Below are positions 33,976 to 46,014 of a stretch of 64,000 nucleotides of DNA, in pieces (the first letter of the stretch is position 1; each line of letters starts with the position of its first letter). The DNA lies in NCBI GenBank assembly GCA_016647705.1, contig CM028330.1, positions 28,724,649 to 28,788,648 of the forward strand, read 5' to 3'. The position numbers and the translations under genes are program-made. Below the pieces are notes generated by a model. It made no database searches. It worked only from the letters and a program-made list of their open reading frames with translations, and was not told the DNA's origin. This DNA comes from Eucommia ulmoides (taxonomy: Eukaryota; Streptophyta; Magnoliopsida; Garryales; Eucommiaceae).

Positions 33976-34846
33976 TTAATTGAGTGTATAGAGGGGTCGG
34001 GATGTACACTTCTGCCTATCATGTCCAGTCGGGGAAGACAAATTGCACCAATTTGTCATTGTTCTTCGCCACTTATCCATCTCGTTTTGAATGCGTGTGG
34101 ATTTTGGTCGACCACGCTGTACAACTTGAAGCCTATTATAGCTTGGAATAAGGTTCAAAAAATTAGTCTATGGCCAGTAGTCTTCGTGAATAATTGGCTG
34201 AAACGATGATTCCCACATCATCAATTGATTTGTCATTTTGTACTCAGTTGCAATATAGCGGAACACATCAACGCCACTATACTCGATGGCTACAAGCATA
34301 TGGGAGCATGAATATTGATAAATTTTACAATTCTCACATGTGCAATTAGCGTTATCCACTAATGTGACTTGGTGAACAATAAGGCCCCCAATAAGAGTGT
34401 TTTAGTTTTGATATGATAGATTGCATTCTCTTTAAAAAAAAAATCATATTTAATTAAATTATGTATGGAAAAAATTATATGTAACATAAAAAAAAAAAAG
34501 GTAAATAATAAATAGTAACTTATCGATTAAATATTTGAATCTCGTATGTTTTGGATTTGGTTTGAAATTTCTGCATTTTTTCAATGACGTGTTTAGCGTA
34601 TAGGTAACCGTCGACTGAGACCTTTAGAGCTTCTTGTCGATTAATATCAAAGTGTTTAACCATCCTACACAAAATACTCTTCACGGATGTAGTAATTGGA
34701 GCATTTTTTGCACCCTTCTAGCAGTTGTTAAATATCTTAGCGTAATTAGTCGTGATCACTCCCCAATGATTACCAGCGTCGTGGACCCTGATCCATTTTT
34801 CCACGTCAATACTGTCCAACCACCTATGCGTCAGAATATCTAGTTT

Positions 34847-34881
<35 letters not shown>

Positions 34882-36240
34882 CACTTCCATGATTGCATCG
34901 TATTTTTGAATTTGTGTCACAACACCCGCATTCTAAGCAAGATCTTTCAGTTGCTTATTTTTAACTCGCTTGTTGAAATTGTTGCAAAGGTGCCGCAAAC
35001 AAAATCGGTGATATCCGACGGGCTCATTCTATTGATTAAGCCATAGGTTGTCAACTGCATTAGTAATGCCCACGTGTCTGTCAGATATCAATGTCACCTC
35101 AAGATGATCTCTAACAATATAGTTCTTAAGCGTGTAGATGAACTATCGCCAGCAGCGATAGTCCTTATTTAGTATGACGACGAAAATCAAGTGGGTCTCG
35201 TTAATTTTGAGGACAGGCCGACAATAACTCCATTCGTTAAATAAAGGTTTGAATGCCCAAAACACCATGTCGAACTTCCTGTAGGAAGGTATATCTGTCA
35301 GAACAATGCTCCACTCAACAATCGTACCCAGATTGTACTACTACAAGGCGACCATAAACTTTGAAAACTTTCGATATGATTCATCCTATTCTCTAAACAA
35401 GGTCTCGATGACTTTAGCTCCAGCCAACCAAATGTTTTGGTAGGAGATGGTGAATCCCTGAGACTCCTTCACCGAAGCCAATAACGCCCATCTTCTATTC
35501 TGGATCCTCTTCAAATTATCTAAATATTAAGTTTGAAATGACACCAAAACCCAAAATTTTATGATCTAAAGCCGCATGATTATAGAAACATGTGTGTTGC
35601 CCATTGTAATGCATTATTTGAAACATACAATGATTTCTCCAAACATGGTATGGGAATACTGTGGGAGTAATATTGTTCTGGAATGTAGGAGGGTTGGACA
35701 GTGTAATTAGACTAGACTGCTTAGGGGTACGACATGGGAATATTATAGCTGAAAAATTATTCGTCAGATTGGGTATTGTACGTATTAAAACTTTGAGTCA
35801 TTAAGTGGGTGAAATAACAACTTTGGGAAAACAATTTGGACCATGATCAAATGCTCGTTCTACTTCTACATACACCTCAACAGTAAGAAGCGAGGGTATG
35901 TAAAGAGGTAACTCAAGCACTTGGTCTAATACTGAGTCGTCCCCGATAGAAAATAAGGTATATTTAAAATTTCCCCGAAAAGAGCCATCGGCATCATACA
36001 CTTTAATTTTAAATTCCCATTAGCACCATCCTTAAGAACACACTGTCTTAGCATCTCAATTTATTCGTTTAAGGTTAGTCCCCTTCGGACAATCAAAGAT
36101 TTTATAGATGTGGTACTGTAAAAAACTCTGAACTCGGTACCTTTTAATATTCTACCACCCCAATACAACAAGAACCTGACGTCATCCAATTCAAGTGGCT
36201 ATCATTTGACATGCCAAAACAGAGCAAGAAAAATATTGTC
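33976..36240 (-). pseudogene. MULE transposase, decayed
   Basis: Minus-strand order from the right: N-terminal segment DVRFLLYWGGRILKG (about 36165-36200), then the transposase core at about 35390-34890. The core has GTIVEWSIV, FDMVFWAFKPLFNEWSYCRP, VLKINETHL, LISDRHVGITNAVDN and YHRFCLRHLCNNFNKRVKN. The SWIM zinc finger follows near 34300-34359 (CTCENCKIYQYSCSHML), then HEDYWP, RGRPKSTRIQNEMD and a zinc-knuckle-like end GHDRQKC before the stop at 33976. Families like this normally have IDGTHL; here the first catalytic aspartate reads as asparagine (INETHL), while the second (LISDRH) is kept. Several in-frame stops are present. No intact copy is possible from this locus. Confidence 0.85.
34849..34879 (+). 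repeat. T homopolymer run
   Basis: About 30 consecutive T bases within the decayed transposase (minus-strand A run). It may be a slippage expansion and interrupts the coding sequence. Confidence 0.7.
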
Positions 36241-36289
36241 GTCCACTAAGACTAAAATATATTTATTTAAATGTAACTCCTAACAAATT

Positions 36290-37620
36290 AAACAATTAAA
36301 CTAACAAATTAACCAATAATTTTGTTAAAACAATAAATTATAATTTATATTTTACTACATAATGTGTAATTTGCTCAAACTTTGAGGGGCCAAAGTGCAC
36401 ATTTTTAATTAAATATTTTTTTTATTAAACAACTAAATTAAAAAATTAAACATACAAACAAATTAACTAACTAACAATTCATTTTAAAATATTATATTAT
36501 AATTTATATTTTACCACATAATGTGTAATTTGCTCAAACTTTGAGGGGCCAAAGTGTACATTTTTAAATTAAGAAACTAAATTAAAAAATTAAATTAACT
36601 AACTAACTAAGAAATTTATTTAAAATAATATATTATAATTTATATTTCCCCACATGATATGTAATTTGCTCAAACTTTGAGGGGCCAAAGTGCACATTTT
36701 TAATTAATTTTTTTATTTTATCAAACAACTAAATTAACAAATTAAACAAACTAACTGACTAATTAACTAACAATTTATTTTAAAATGATATATTATAATT
36801 TATATTTCACCACATGTATAATTTGCTCAAACTTTGAGGGGGCCAAAATGAATATTTTTAATTAAATATGTTTTTATTAAACAACTAAATTAACAAATTA
36901 AACAAACAAACTAACTAACAAGCACTTTATTTTAAAACAATATATTATAATTTATATTTTAATTTATATTTCCCACATGTGTAATTTATCCAAACTTTGA
37001 GGGGCCAAAGTGCATATTTTTTTAATTAAATAACTAAATTGACAAATTAAACTCAAATCAACTAACTAACTAATTAACAATTATTTTAAAACAAAATATT
37101 ATAATTTATATTTTTCCACATGTGTAATTTGCTCAAATTTCAAAGGGCCAAAGTGCACATTTTTTAATTGAACAACTAAATTAACAAATTAAACTTAACC
37201 TAACTAACTAACTAACAAACATTTTTTTTTAAAACAATATAATATAATTTATATTTTTTCACATGTGTAATTTGCTCAAATTTTGAGAGGTCAAAGTGCA
37301 CATTTTTTAATTAAATAATTTTTAATTAAACAACTAAATTAACAAATTAAACTTAAACTAACTAACTATTTTTTTTTAGTACAATATGTTACAATTTATA
37401 TTTTCCACACATGTGTAATTTGTTCAAACTTTGAGGGGCCAAAGTGTACAGTTTTTAATTGAACAACTAAATCAACAAATTAAACTAACCAAATAACTAA
37501 CAAATTAAATAACTAAACTAACAAATTAAATTAACTAACTAACTAACAAATTAAATAATTAAACGCGTAAAAAACATACTAATCAAACTAACAAATAAAT
37601 TAAACAAAAGAAACTAAAAT
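36290..37620. repeat. Subterminal tandem array of MULE, about eight units
   Basis: Units of about 138-170 bp each contain TTATAATTTATATTT, CCACATGTGTAATTTGCTCA, AACTTTGAGGGGCCAAAGTG and TTAAACAACTAAATTAACAA. The CAAACTTTGAGG landmark or its variant occurs near 36376, 36535, 36674, 36823, 36991, 37133, 37273 and 37423. Only about three units exist at the other end (26850-27180), in inverted sense. It lies between the terminal promoter and the transposase, perhaps in a 5' leader intron (donor AAAGGTAAGTTT on minus near 37628). Confidence 0.85.
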
Positions 37621-38335
37621 AAACTTACCTTTATTGCAGGAGGAAGAAATTATGAAGTTGTGAAATCCTTGATGAAGAAACTGCCAAGAGGAAGGAGGAA
37701 GAAAAATGTGTCTGCTGAAGGAAGGAAGAAGGAAAGAGGAAGGATGAAGAAATTTTTTGATTGCTGTAAGAAACATTTTATTGTTGAAGGGTATTTATAG
37801 GCCTTAAGGACCTGGGGTTCTGAACCCCGGGCCCTTAAGCTATCAATTTTTTTTTGACTGTTATGCACTTTGCACAGAACGATACAAAAAAATTGATCGT
37901 TCCCTTAAGGACCCATGGTTCACAACCCCGGGTCCTTAAAGGAGACTGCACTGCAATCTGTTCGATTAAGAACGCAAATTTTATTTGACCATTCTCGAGA
38001 ATTTGATGGTTGTTTCCTCAGGAACAACAGTCAAATTTTAATAATTTAACAGTTATGGACTCGGGGTTCACACCCCAGGATCCTAATTTGTACCTAGGGT
38101 TACGAACCCTGGGTCTTACTTTAAAAAAAAAAAAAAAAAAAAAAAAAGTCCGTATACTCGGTGTTGCGATCATCGGGTATACAAAACTTGTTTTTTTTTA
38201 TACCCGGGGTTTGTAAGCCCAGATTTAAGTACTCTGGGTTACCAACCCCGGGTGGCCGGTGTTGTGTAAAAAAATTGAGAAAGACCCGTTTTCAGATTTT
38301 TTTTTTTAAATACTATTTATTTGGTAAAGAACTCC
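37460..38335 (-). repeat. Right terminal inverted repeat of MULE with promoter
   Basis: Reverse complement opens GGAGTTCTTTACCAAATAAA and carries degenerate CCCGGGGTT hairpins, a TATA box CTATAAATACCC (37789-37800 on minus), GGATTTCACAACTT and the donor-like AAAGGTAAGTTT. An A run (38119-38145) adds local length difference. This end most likely starts the transposase transcript, as in MuDR-like elements where termini act as promoters (inference). Confidence 0.75.
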
Positions 38336-38655
38336 ATAAGTCTTAATTTATTTTTGAGGTAGAATGTGGTATTCTTTTGTGGGGGCTCTTGGTGCCCAAT
38401 GCGCACATTTAATAGGAGATCAAAATTTATTTAACCCACTCTTCAAAAGGAGGTTAGTAGTAGGACTATTTGATTTGCAGGACCAAAATATTCTTTCTTT
38501 CGTCTTCGGTAAAAATGCTAGAGATTCAAGCATTCAATACTTGATGTGATACAAAATTTGTAGGATCATTTTATGAAGTCTTATGTTTTTCTTCAAAACA
38601 CACACAATATATTTGGTTTATCTTGTCTATTAAATAATTATGATATGAATTGAAG

Positions 38656-39420
38656 TGTATTCTAACAACACAATAATAATTTAAAAGTAAAAAATACAAA
38701 AAATTCACGAACAATGAGATAAACAACGAAAGAATTTAAAGTGGTTTGACATAAGACTAATACATGCCACATAAAGAAATTACAATATTGAGAGAAAGAG
38801 AGATTTATAAGGAAAGATATACAAGTGAGATTATTGTTTCTCACCTCACTTCAATAAACATAACTGACACTACTACTGAACCCTCTATTTATGGGAAAAG
38901 AGTTCACTAACCTATGACCTCATTAATAATACTAGCCATCGACTCATTAATGATGTTAGCCATCTACTCCATTAATGATGTTAGCCAACGACTCCATTAA
39001 TGATGTTGGTCAATGGGATACATAAGTTTTAGACTCCAACTCTTAACAAGAGGCTAAAACATGATTATCCATAAACTTGTCATCTTCAACTGCTACTTGT
39101 CGGGAAAACCTCTCCCTGTCACAGTAATTCATCTCGTGGCCCGCTTTGAAGCTACCGTTCGAGGTCAATTGAGATTATACACAACCTTAGTTTGTCAATT
39201 GTCACCTTCTTCGTTAACATGTCCGCATGAATTTCTTGATTATGGATATTCTCAAGTGAAACTGCACTTTCCTCCAACAAAGACCAAATAAAGTGGAACT
39301 TGATGTTGATGTGCCTTGTCTATGAATGGCAAGTGATGAGAAAGAATTCATCCAAAAGATACCAGGGTGCCATGTGATCTTGGATCTTTTGAACCGACTG
39401 GTCAGATGGGCCCCATGGTA
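38656..39420 (-). mobile_element. copia element tail with 3' LTR, minus strand (fossil)
   Basis: Minus-strand end of copia RNase H at about 39330-39135 (ENIHNQEIHADMLTKKVTID, then KLRLCI) is followed by a likely LTR from TGTTTTAGCCTCTTG (39062) to GTTAGAATACA (38656). The LTR has a TATA-like CCATAAATAGAGGG near 38895 and four 26 bp direct repeats with ATTAATGATGTTAGCCA (38925-39015). The rest of the element is absent; broken and truncated. Confidence 0.7.
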
Positions 39421-40169
39421 CACTCACTCCAGGTCACAATACTCGGTCGAGTCTCTACATCCAACAAGGGTCAATACGCCTAGGTCATGAACACTATCAT
39501 GTTCTCGCTTCAACAGGCGATCAGAGACGCTTCTCCCTCTAAGGAAAGTGCCATTTCCATAACGGTCCCTCGATCTTCGCCAACGATTCTACCACCTCAT
39601 TGGAAAGGAGGCCGAGATCCACGCCACTTGCCATTCTAGTACCTAGAGAATTAAGGAAGGCTTGCCAAACGGGGTCTTCCACCACATCCTATATAAATGT
39701 TGGAACCCCAGCGGTTCTAGGCATATGTTGTAATGTACTGTGTGATATACACTGCTGCACACACTTAGCTATATTACACTACTTTTATTTTAAAAAATAT
39801 GTACTAATTCTCACACTAGAGATGCAACATCGGTAGGCCCACTCGTAGGGCATTATTTTGTAGGAACCAAACAGTGACAAAGTGAGTTAACCTTCGCCGC
39901 TAACCACCATCTCCAATCTCAAGAGCCGACGTGTCTGGTGATTTATTTCTAGGCATCATCAGATTGATGTTGTCTGTAGGAATGACTTAATGTTGTTATT
40001 ACGCTCTCAATTGAATGGTTAATCTGAGATTGAGACTCATGACAAATGACCATGAATGTTTGAGGCAGCCGACTCAAATGGCCACCCCTAAGAATCACTA
40101 ACGCTTTTGGGAGAAATCATGAATAAAGTCCAAAACTATGCTCAGGATTTTCGAAGTCTCATTGAGTAG
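39421..40169. other. Unassigned stretch, possibly 5' leader of the Tat element
   Basis: No coding domain seen. TCCTATATAAATG near 39687 resembles a TATA box. GATGTTGTCTGTAGGAATGA near 39967-39986 loosely resembles the gypsy primer-site sequence GGCGCCGTCTGTGGGAA. Together they might mark a decayed LTR end and leader of the gypsy element to the right, but this is weak. Confidence 0.25.
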
Positions 40170-40174
40170 ACGTG

Positions 40175-41565
40175 TGGTGGCCGTAATTACGCGTCACCAC
40201 TTTCACCGCAAGCATACGGGTTAAGTTTTAATATAATGGACCTTTCGGTTGGGTATCGTATCCACAGGGATTGGTTGAGATTACTATCGACTACCATGAT
40301 TATCATAACCTAATTTTATCTAGGCGCTTAAAAATCGAATTTAATTTATACTAATACTAAACTAAAATACTAATTTAATTAACTATACTATAAATACTAA
40401 TTTGAGATTGTTTAGGAGAGTAGATTGCCTAGGTATTAACTTTATTTACTTAAATGTGTTTTATTTCGTTTTAGTTTACATTAACAGTGTTCCGCATATC
40501 TGATAATCTCGGTTCGTAAACTCCCTTGCCACCTCTCTCGAGTGTAAGACGGGGGAATATGCGACTTCGTGTCAACGAAGAAGTCCCCGTCAATATCTTA
40601 ACAACTCTAGGTCATGTGAGTTTTACCCCAACGTCATTGATTACACACTCTCGAACTCCCTCCCGGGTTATTGGATCATCTCGTTGTGTTTACCCTAGTC
40701 CGAATCCAGGGTTACCTCTTTCGATTTTCAAACTCCGTATTCTCAATATATCTAAACTAGCATATAATCATAGAAAATACGGAAACACAATCGAAATTAT
40801 AAGGAAGAACTATAAACGAAATACAAACTCAACCAAATCATATTTTTATAAATAATATGTTAATCCCTATTACAATCTATGTTTAACTCATGGTTATAAC
40901 CGGTTATAGATTAAAACCCGAGCTAAACATGCTCAACAATCAACCAAAGTTAGGAAAGTAAAGAGAGAAACGAAAGAACTTAGCCGTAGTCCGAAGATTT
41001 AGCGCTAAAACCGTCCAACGATCGCTTCTCCTGTATTGCAACGCGTTCTTCTCCTTCAGAACTGGTGGAGTACACACCGAAACATTCTCAAAACCATAAG
41101 AACCCTAAGGGTTCTCTTATAGTCAGGTGAAGGAAGAGGAGAGGGGAGGAGGGTTTCAATAAGGCTCAAAATATCCTAAAAAAATATCTAATTTGTGCAG
41201 AGCTGACCGCCACGGCGGTGAGGTAAGTTGGTTTGATGGTCGCCTAGGCGGTGGAGAAGGCGGTGGATTAAGGACCATCCTGTAGTTTCACCGCTGTGGT
41301 GATGGTTGTTCAACAAGAATAGCCCACTCTGCATTTTCACCACCACGGTAGAGGGTATCTATTCAAAATCTTGCCTCCTTGCTTGTTTTTCCACCGTTTT
41401 TGGTCTAAATTGATCGTTTGCACTTCAATTTTATAGCTTTTCACCCATACACCTATTTTAATACAAAAAGAATAAAAATATATTAAAACGTACTAAAACA
41501 TACTAAATGTACTTGAAAACTAACAATGTTTGATTTGAAAATATATAGGTAATTTACACCTATCA
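40175..41565 (-). repeat. Solo LTR of LARD family with perfect ACGTG duplication
   Basis: On plus reads TGGTGGCCGTAATTACGCG to TTTACACCTATCA, flanked by ACGTG at 40170-40174 and 41566-41570. It is 1391 bp, one-block class, with the palindrome stretch at 41205-41360. A single LTR with intact target duplication means that the full element was lost by LTR-LTR recombination. Confidence 0.85.
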
Positions 41566-42089
41566 ACGTGCCCTCGTCAGGCCCCTCCACCTTAGCCGGC
41601 ATAGCAAGAGGCTCTGTCGCCCGTCAACGAAACATAGCCTGTAGCTTGCCAAGGATGAAGGGTGAAACACGAATGAAACTAGGAAGAAAATTGCTTCCTA
41701 TGCGCCAAGACCTACGAGAAAAGCAGGACAGGATCTGCACAGACCAAGAAGAGGTGCGATAGTAAGCTAGAAATCATAGATGTGACACTGAACCCCCGAG
41801 GTTGAACCAAACCCCTAGCGTCCACTCTCGATTGGGACCACGAGAATTCTTAGAAGAATGAGGTGATAGAATCCAAAAATATCCATCTCGAAGGGAAGAC
41901 GCACAGCTCAACCATGCTGTGGGCGAAACTCACGGGGCATTTAGGCGAACCTCGTCGCATTCCGAAGAAACTTCCTCGATATTAGTTCGAATCCCCAACA
42001 AGGCGACCTAGGCCATTGGTCTGATAAAGACTTGTGATAGAAGGTTAGGGCTATACATGAGAAGTTGGGGAAAATTGGGACAGAGGAGC

Positions 42090-43860
42090 TAAACTTCTAC
42101 GACATAGTAAAGCGAAATGCTTTCCTGTTCAATTCCTACGTGTTGCGGGGAGCCAGTTCTGCTTAACTTCAAAATGCCATCCCAAATCGGGACCTACCTG
42201 AGAGATTCAGATCCCACAGATCACCTTGATGCCTACCACACATAGATAGACCTCTGAAGAGCATTGGATTTAACCAAGTACCAAGCGTTTTAAGCCAGTT
42301 TGGTCGAAGCTGTGAACAAGTGGTAGAAAACTCTAAAACCAGGCAGTTTTAACTCTTTTGAGTCGTTTAACCTTTTTTTTTCCCCATAGGTTTGTTAGCA
42401 GCAAAAGGCAGGCCAATGACCCATCGTACCTCATGTCGATCAGACAGATAGAACGTAATAGGCTAGAGACCTACATTGAAAGATTCTGCCACCAGTTGGA
42501 CCAAGTCATGGAAAAAAATGATGGAGTGGCCGTCACTAACCTCATGTTTGGATTACGATCAAGACAGTTCCTGTACTAAATGGCTCGTGCCCTTCCTAAG
42601 ACCATGGTCATGGCTTTCACCATCTCGATCGAGTTCACTACCGCAGAGGACGTCTGTAATGCCTGAGGCTAAGAAGAGGGGGAAGCCAGGGGAAAGAGAA
42701 AAGCTGATGAGCCCGTAGTTACAAACCCAAGCGGAACGATTCCCAGTCGAAGAAAAAATACGACGAGGCTGAAAAGAACTCAGTTGACTGGGGATAGATG
42801 AGAAAAATATACCCTTAGTGCTATCCCAACTAGATGCCCCTCAATGCCCCAATAACCACTATCCTGATGTAGATCAATGGCAAGAAGCTGCTTAAATGGC
42901 CTTATTTGATGAAGTCGCATAAGAAGAATTACCAAGATGATAAGTGGTGCAACTTCTATCGAAGTGCTGGCCACCATATTGAAAACTACATTGAGTTGAA
43001 AAAATAAATCGAGAAACTGATTCGAAGAAGGTACCTCAGGAAGTTCATTGCCAAATGAGGTTAGGGCGATCAAAGCCCCGATGAAGAGAGAGGAAGACTG
43101 GAAGTCCGAGGTAACATCCACACCATCTATGGTGGGTTTGCTTCTAGAGGAGCTTCCCATGCCAATTACAAGGCCCATGCCTAACGCAATAAACACCTGG
43201 CCGAAGAATATGTGTTCAAAGTCTTAAAAAAGTCGACTGCACTAGAGGAGGAAATTGCTTTCACGGATGAAGATCTCCGTGGACTGCACATGCCCCACGT
43301 TGACGTCTTGGTGGTCAACTTAAAAATTGCCAACTATAATGTGGGTCTCATGCTGGTCGATAGTGGATGCTCATTAGATATTCTCTACCTGGTCACCTTT
43401 TATAAGATGGGGATTGACTAAGAATGGATGAAGCCGATGACGATCTTACTGGTCAAATTTAGAGGAGAAACTATGAAGCCCCTCGATTGGATTATGGTAT
43501 GGACCATGGCTGGCAAGGAGCTAATGCAAGCCATAGTCGATACATGATTCATGATATTAGACTGCCCATCGGCCTACAACACCATCATCTGAAGACCGTG
43601 CCTCAATAACTTAAGAGCCATTACCTCAACATACCACCTCATTTTAAAGTTCTATTAGAAAAATGACATGGGAGAGGTGAGTAGAAGTCAGAAGGTGGCT
43701 AGAGAATGCTTTATGGCCTAAATGAAGTTCCCCGAATCGTTGTCCACTAAATAGGAATCAAAGATTGGAGGGGTTAACGAAGACTTCATACCTGGGGACA
43801 TCACCAAGCACCCTAGAACATGAGACATCCTAGACCCCTGGGTCAAGCAACAAAGGTAGC
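42090..43860 (+). pseudogene. Tat gag and protease remnant
   Basis: Gag motifs: GTYLRDSDPTDHLDAYHT near 42205-42250 and PHRFVSSKRQANDPSYLMSI near 42385-42445, followed by IERNRLETYIERF. A zinc-knuckle-like WCNFYRSAGHHIENY lies at 42945-42995. Protease is shown by FTDEDLRGLHMPH and LVDSGCSLDILY (43349-43392), where the family usually has LVDTGSS. Multiple breaks are present. Confidence 0.75.
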
Positions 43861-45660
43861 TGTACCTCTGTCTCGTTTAAATCCACTCGACAGAGCTAAA
43901 CTGAATGGTCTAGATTGGAAGAGCCCCAACTGGGGGCATGAGGGACCAACTGGTTGTGCTCCTAAAGGCCAACCATAATATGTTCTCTTGTTCGTATGCA
44001 AACCTACTTGGGATAGATTCGAACATCTCTATGCACCGACTATATATGAACCCGACCTACCTTCCTGTCCGACAAAAGAGGAAGAAGTTTAGCCCGGATA
44101 GGTAAGTAGTGATCGAGGAAGAAACAATGAAGCTCCTGGATGCCGAAACCATCGAGGAGATCAACCTTACCCTCTCATTGGCCAATTTAGTCCTGGTAAA
44201 GAATAAAATAGAAAAGTAGCGCATGTGCGTGGATTTCATCAATCTAAACAAGGTATGCCCCTAAGTTTGTTTTTTTCTCTCGAAGATTGACATGATCGTG
44301 GATGTTACACCCGGCTACGAGTTGCTCAACTTTATTGATGTATTCTCCGGATAAAACCAAATCAACAAGTACCCACCTGACTAAGGGAAGACAATATTTA
44401 TCACCGACAAAGAACCCTACTATTATAGGGTCACACCTTTCAGTCTGAAGAACAGTAGGGCTATTTACCAAAGACTGGTGAATAAAATGTTCGTTGAAAT
44501 GTTAAGAAGAGTTGTGTAAGTGTTCATCAATGACATACTTGTTAAGTATAGAAAGGTTGAAGATCACCTCGTTGACCTACAAGAGTGCGTTGATATAATA
44601 AAAAAACACCGAATGAAGTTGAACCCTAGCAAGTGCATCTTTGGAGTTAGCGCTGGCAAGTTCCTAGGTCACCTGGTGACCAAGAGGGGGAATTGTGGCT
44701 AGCCTAGAGTAAATTAAGGAAATCCTAGACATGGAAAAAATATGTGTTGTAACAAGACTTTGGAGTGGATCGACGAATGTGAAGCCACCTTTCTGGCACT
44801 CAAAAAATACATCTCCAAACCTTTGATACTCACCATCCCAAAGCTTGGACAAGAAATAATCATCTACCTGGCTGCTTCAGCCACCACTGTGAGCTCGGCT
44901 CTAGTAATTGAGGAACACGGGGTCTAGAAGCCCTTGTACTATATAATACATGCTCTGAATGAAGTTGAATCTTGTTTCCCTCGTCTAGAATTGATCGCGT
45001 AAATATCTTCTTGGAAGCTCCGATACTACTTCCAAGCTTATACCATAGTGGTGCTTGCTAACCAGCCGTTGAGGGTTTTCCTATATGAACTAGAGACTTC
45101 TGAATGATTGCTATAATGGTCCATCGAGTTGGGAGAATTCCACATTGAGTATTGACCACGAACGACCATAAAAGGTCAGGCGTTGGCCGATTTCTTCTTA
45201 AAGTTCACATTCCCTAATGGACCAACCTTCGAAAGCACAGATAACACAAAGGTCATGGACTAGCATTCGACCAAATGTTAGACTGCAGACGTGGACGAAT
45301 ATTCAAACTACAACGACTTGGGGGTTGGAGTTGTGATCCGAACTCCCAAAGAAGACATCCTAGAGTATGCCCGGTGTCTTGCCTTCAAATCAACCAACAA
45401 CAAGGCCAAAAATGAAGCGCTACCTCCCTAAGGATCCTTAAAGAGTTTGGGACTGCTGAAGCTAAAATCTTTTGCGAATCCCTCCGGATAGCCAATTAGA
45501 TCAACAAGGAATATACTGCCAAAGAAGCCAAAATGGCGCAATACATAATAAGATCTATGCTCCTACTGTAAGGGTTTAAGAAAGTCACTATCAAGTAGAT
45601 CCCATGGGAAGAGAATTAGCATGCTGATTCGTTGGCTAGCTTAGGTCTTAGGTTTTGCCT
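43861..45660 (+). pseudogene. Tat reverse transcriptase, RNase H and archaeal-type RNase H remnant
   Basis: Reverse transcriptase: PVRQKRKKFSPDR, RMCVDFINLNKVCP, GYELLNFIDVFSG, YQRLVNKMF and the active-site region VFINDILVKYRKVEDHL (YIDD box in relatives), then KLNPSKCIFGVSAGKFLGH. RNase H: CEATFLALKKYISKPLIL, LAASATTVSSALV and CFPRLELIA. The second RNase H shows GVGVVIRTPKEDILEYAR and FKSTNNKAKNEA, the signature of Tat-lineage elements. Heavily broken. Confidence 0.85.
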
Positions 45661-46014
45661 TCAATTCCTTGGGACCTTGGAATATCACGGTCGAGAGCAT
45701 TTTGCAGCCTAGCTGTGACGAGCCAAAAGAAGAAGTGGAGATGATAATACACAAGCCTAGTTGGATGGATCCAATTTACAACTACCTCCACAGTAGAATC
45801 CTCCCGGAGCAGAAGAGTGAGGCTAGGAAAGTTCTCTATCGAGCATCCTGGTACACTTTCCTGTAAGGCATCTTGTACAAGAGCTTATTTGGGGCAGTTA
45901 CTATGATGCCTATGCCCGAACGAGGGCCACCTAGTTCTCCTGGATATCCACTAGGGACTCTGCAGAAATTACTTGGGAGCATGATCTCTCACTAGGAAGG
46001 CGTTTCGACAAGGA

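Larger units (their letters stand above)
26245..38335 (-). mobile_element. Mutator-like transposon with plant mobile domain cargo (12.1 kb)
   Basis: Both ends share an inverted terminus beginning GGAGTT(G/C)TTTACC(G/A)AATAAATAGTATTTA. Immediately outside lie ATAAGTCA (26237-26244) and ATAAGTCT (38336-38343), a near-identical target duplication of about 8-9 bp typical of Mutator-like elements. The minus strand encodes a decayed MULE transposase with a SWIM zinc finger and, downstream on the same strand, a plant mobile domain gene. Long termini hold hairpins and inward-facing TATA boxes. A truncated LTR sits inside (30823-31872). Coding decay shows that this copy can no longer move by its own transposase. 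Confidence 0.85.

Noticed and set aside
36290-37620. Regularly spaced repeats resembling a CRISPR array
   Set aside because: Units are adjacent tandem copies without unique spacers, in plant DNA; they belong to the MULE subterminal array.
39421-40169. Possible 5' LTR of the Tat element
   Set aside because: No similarity by eye to the LTR at 59688; only a TATA-like sequence and a weak primer-site resemblance, so listed as unassigned.
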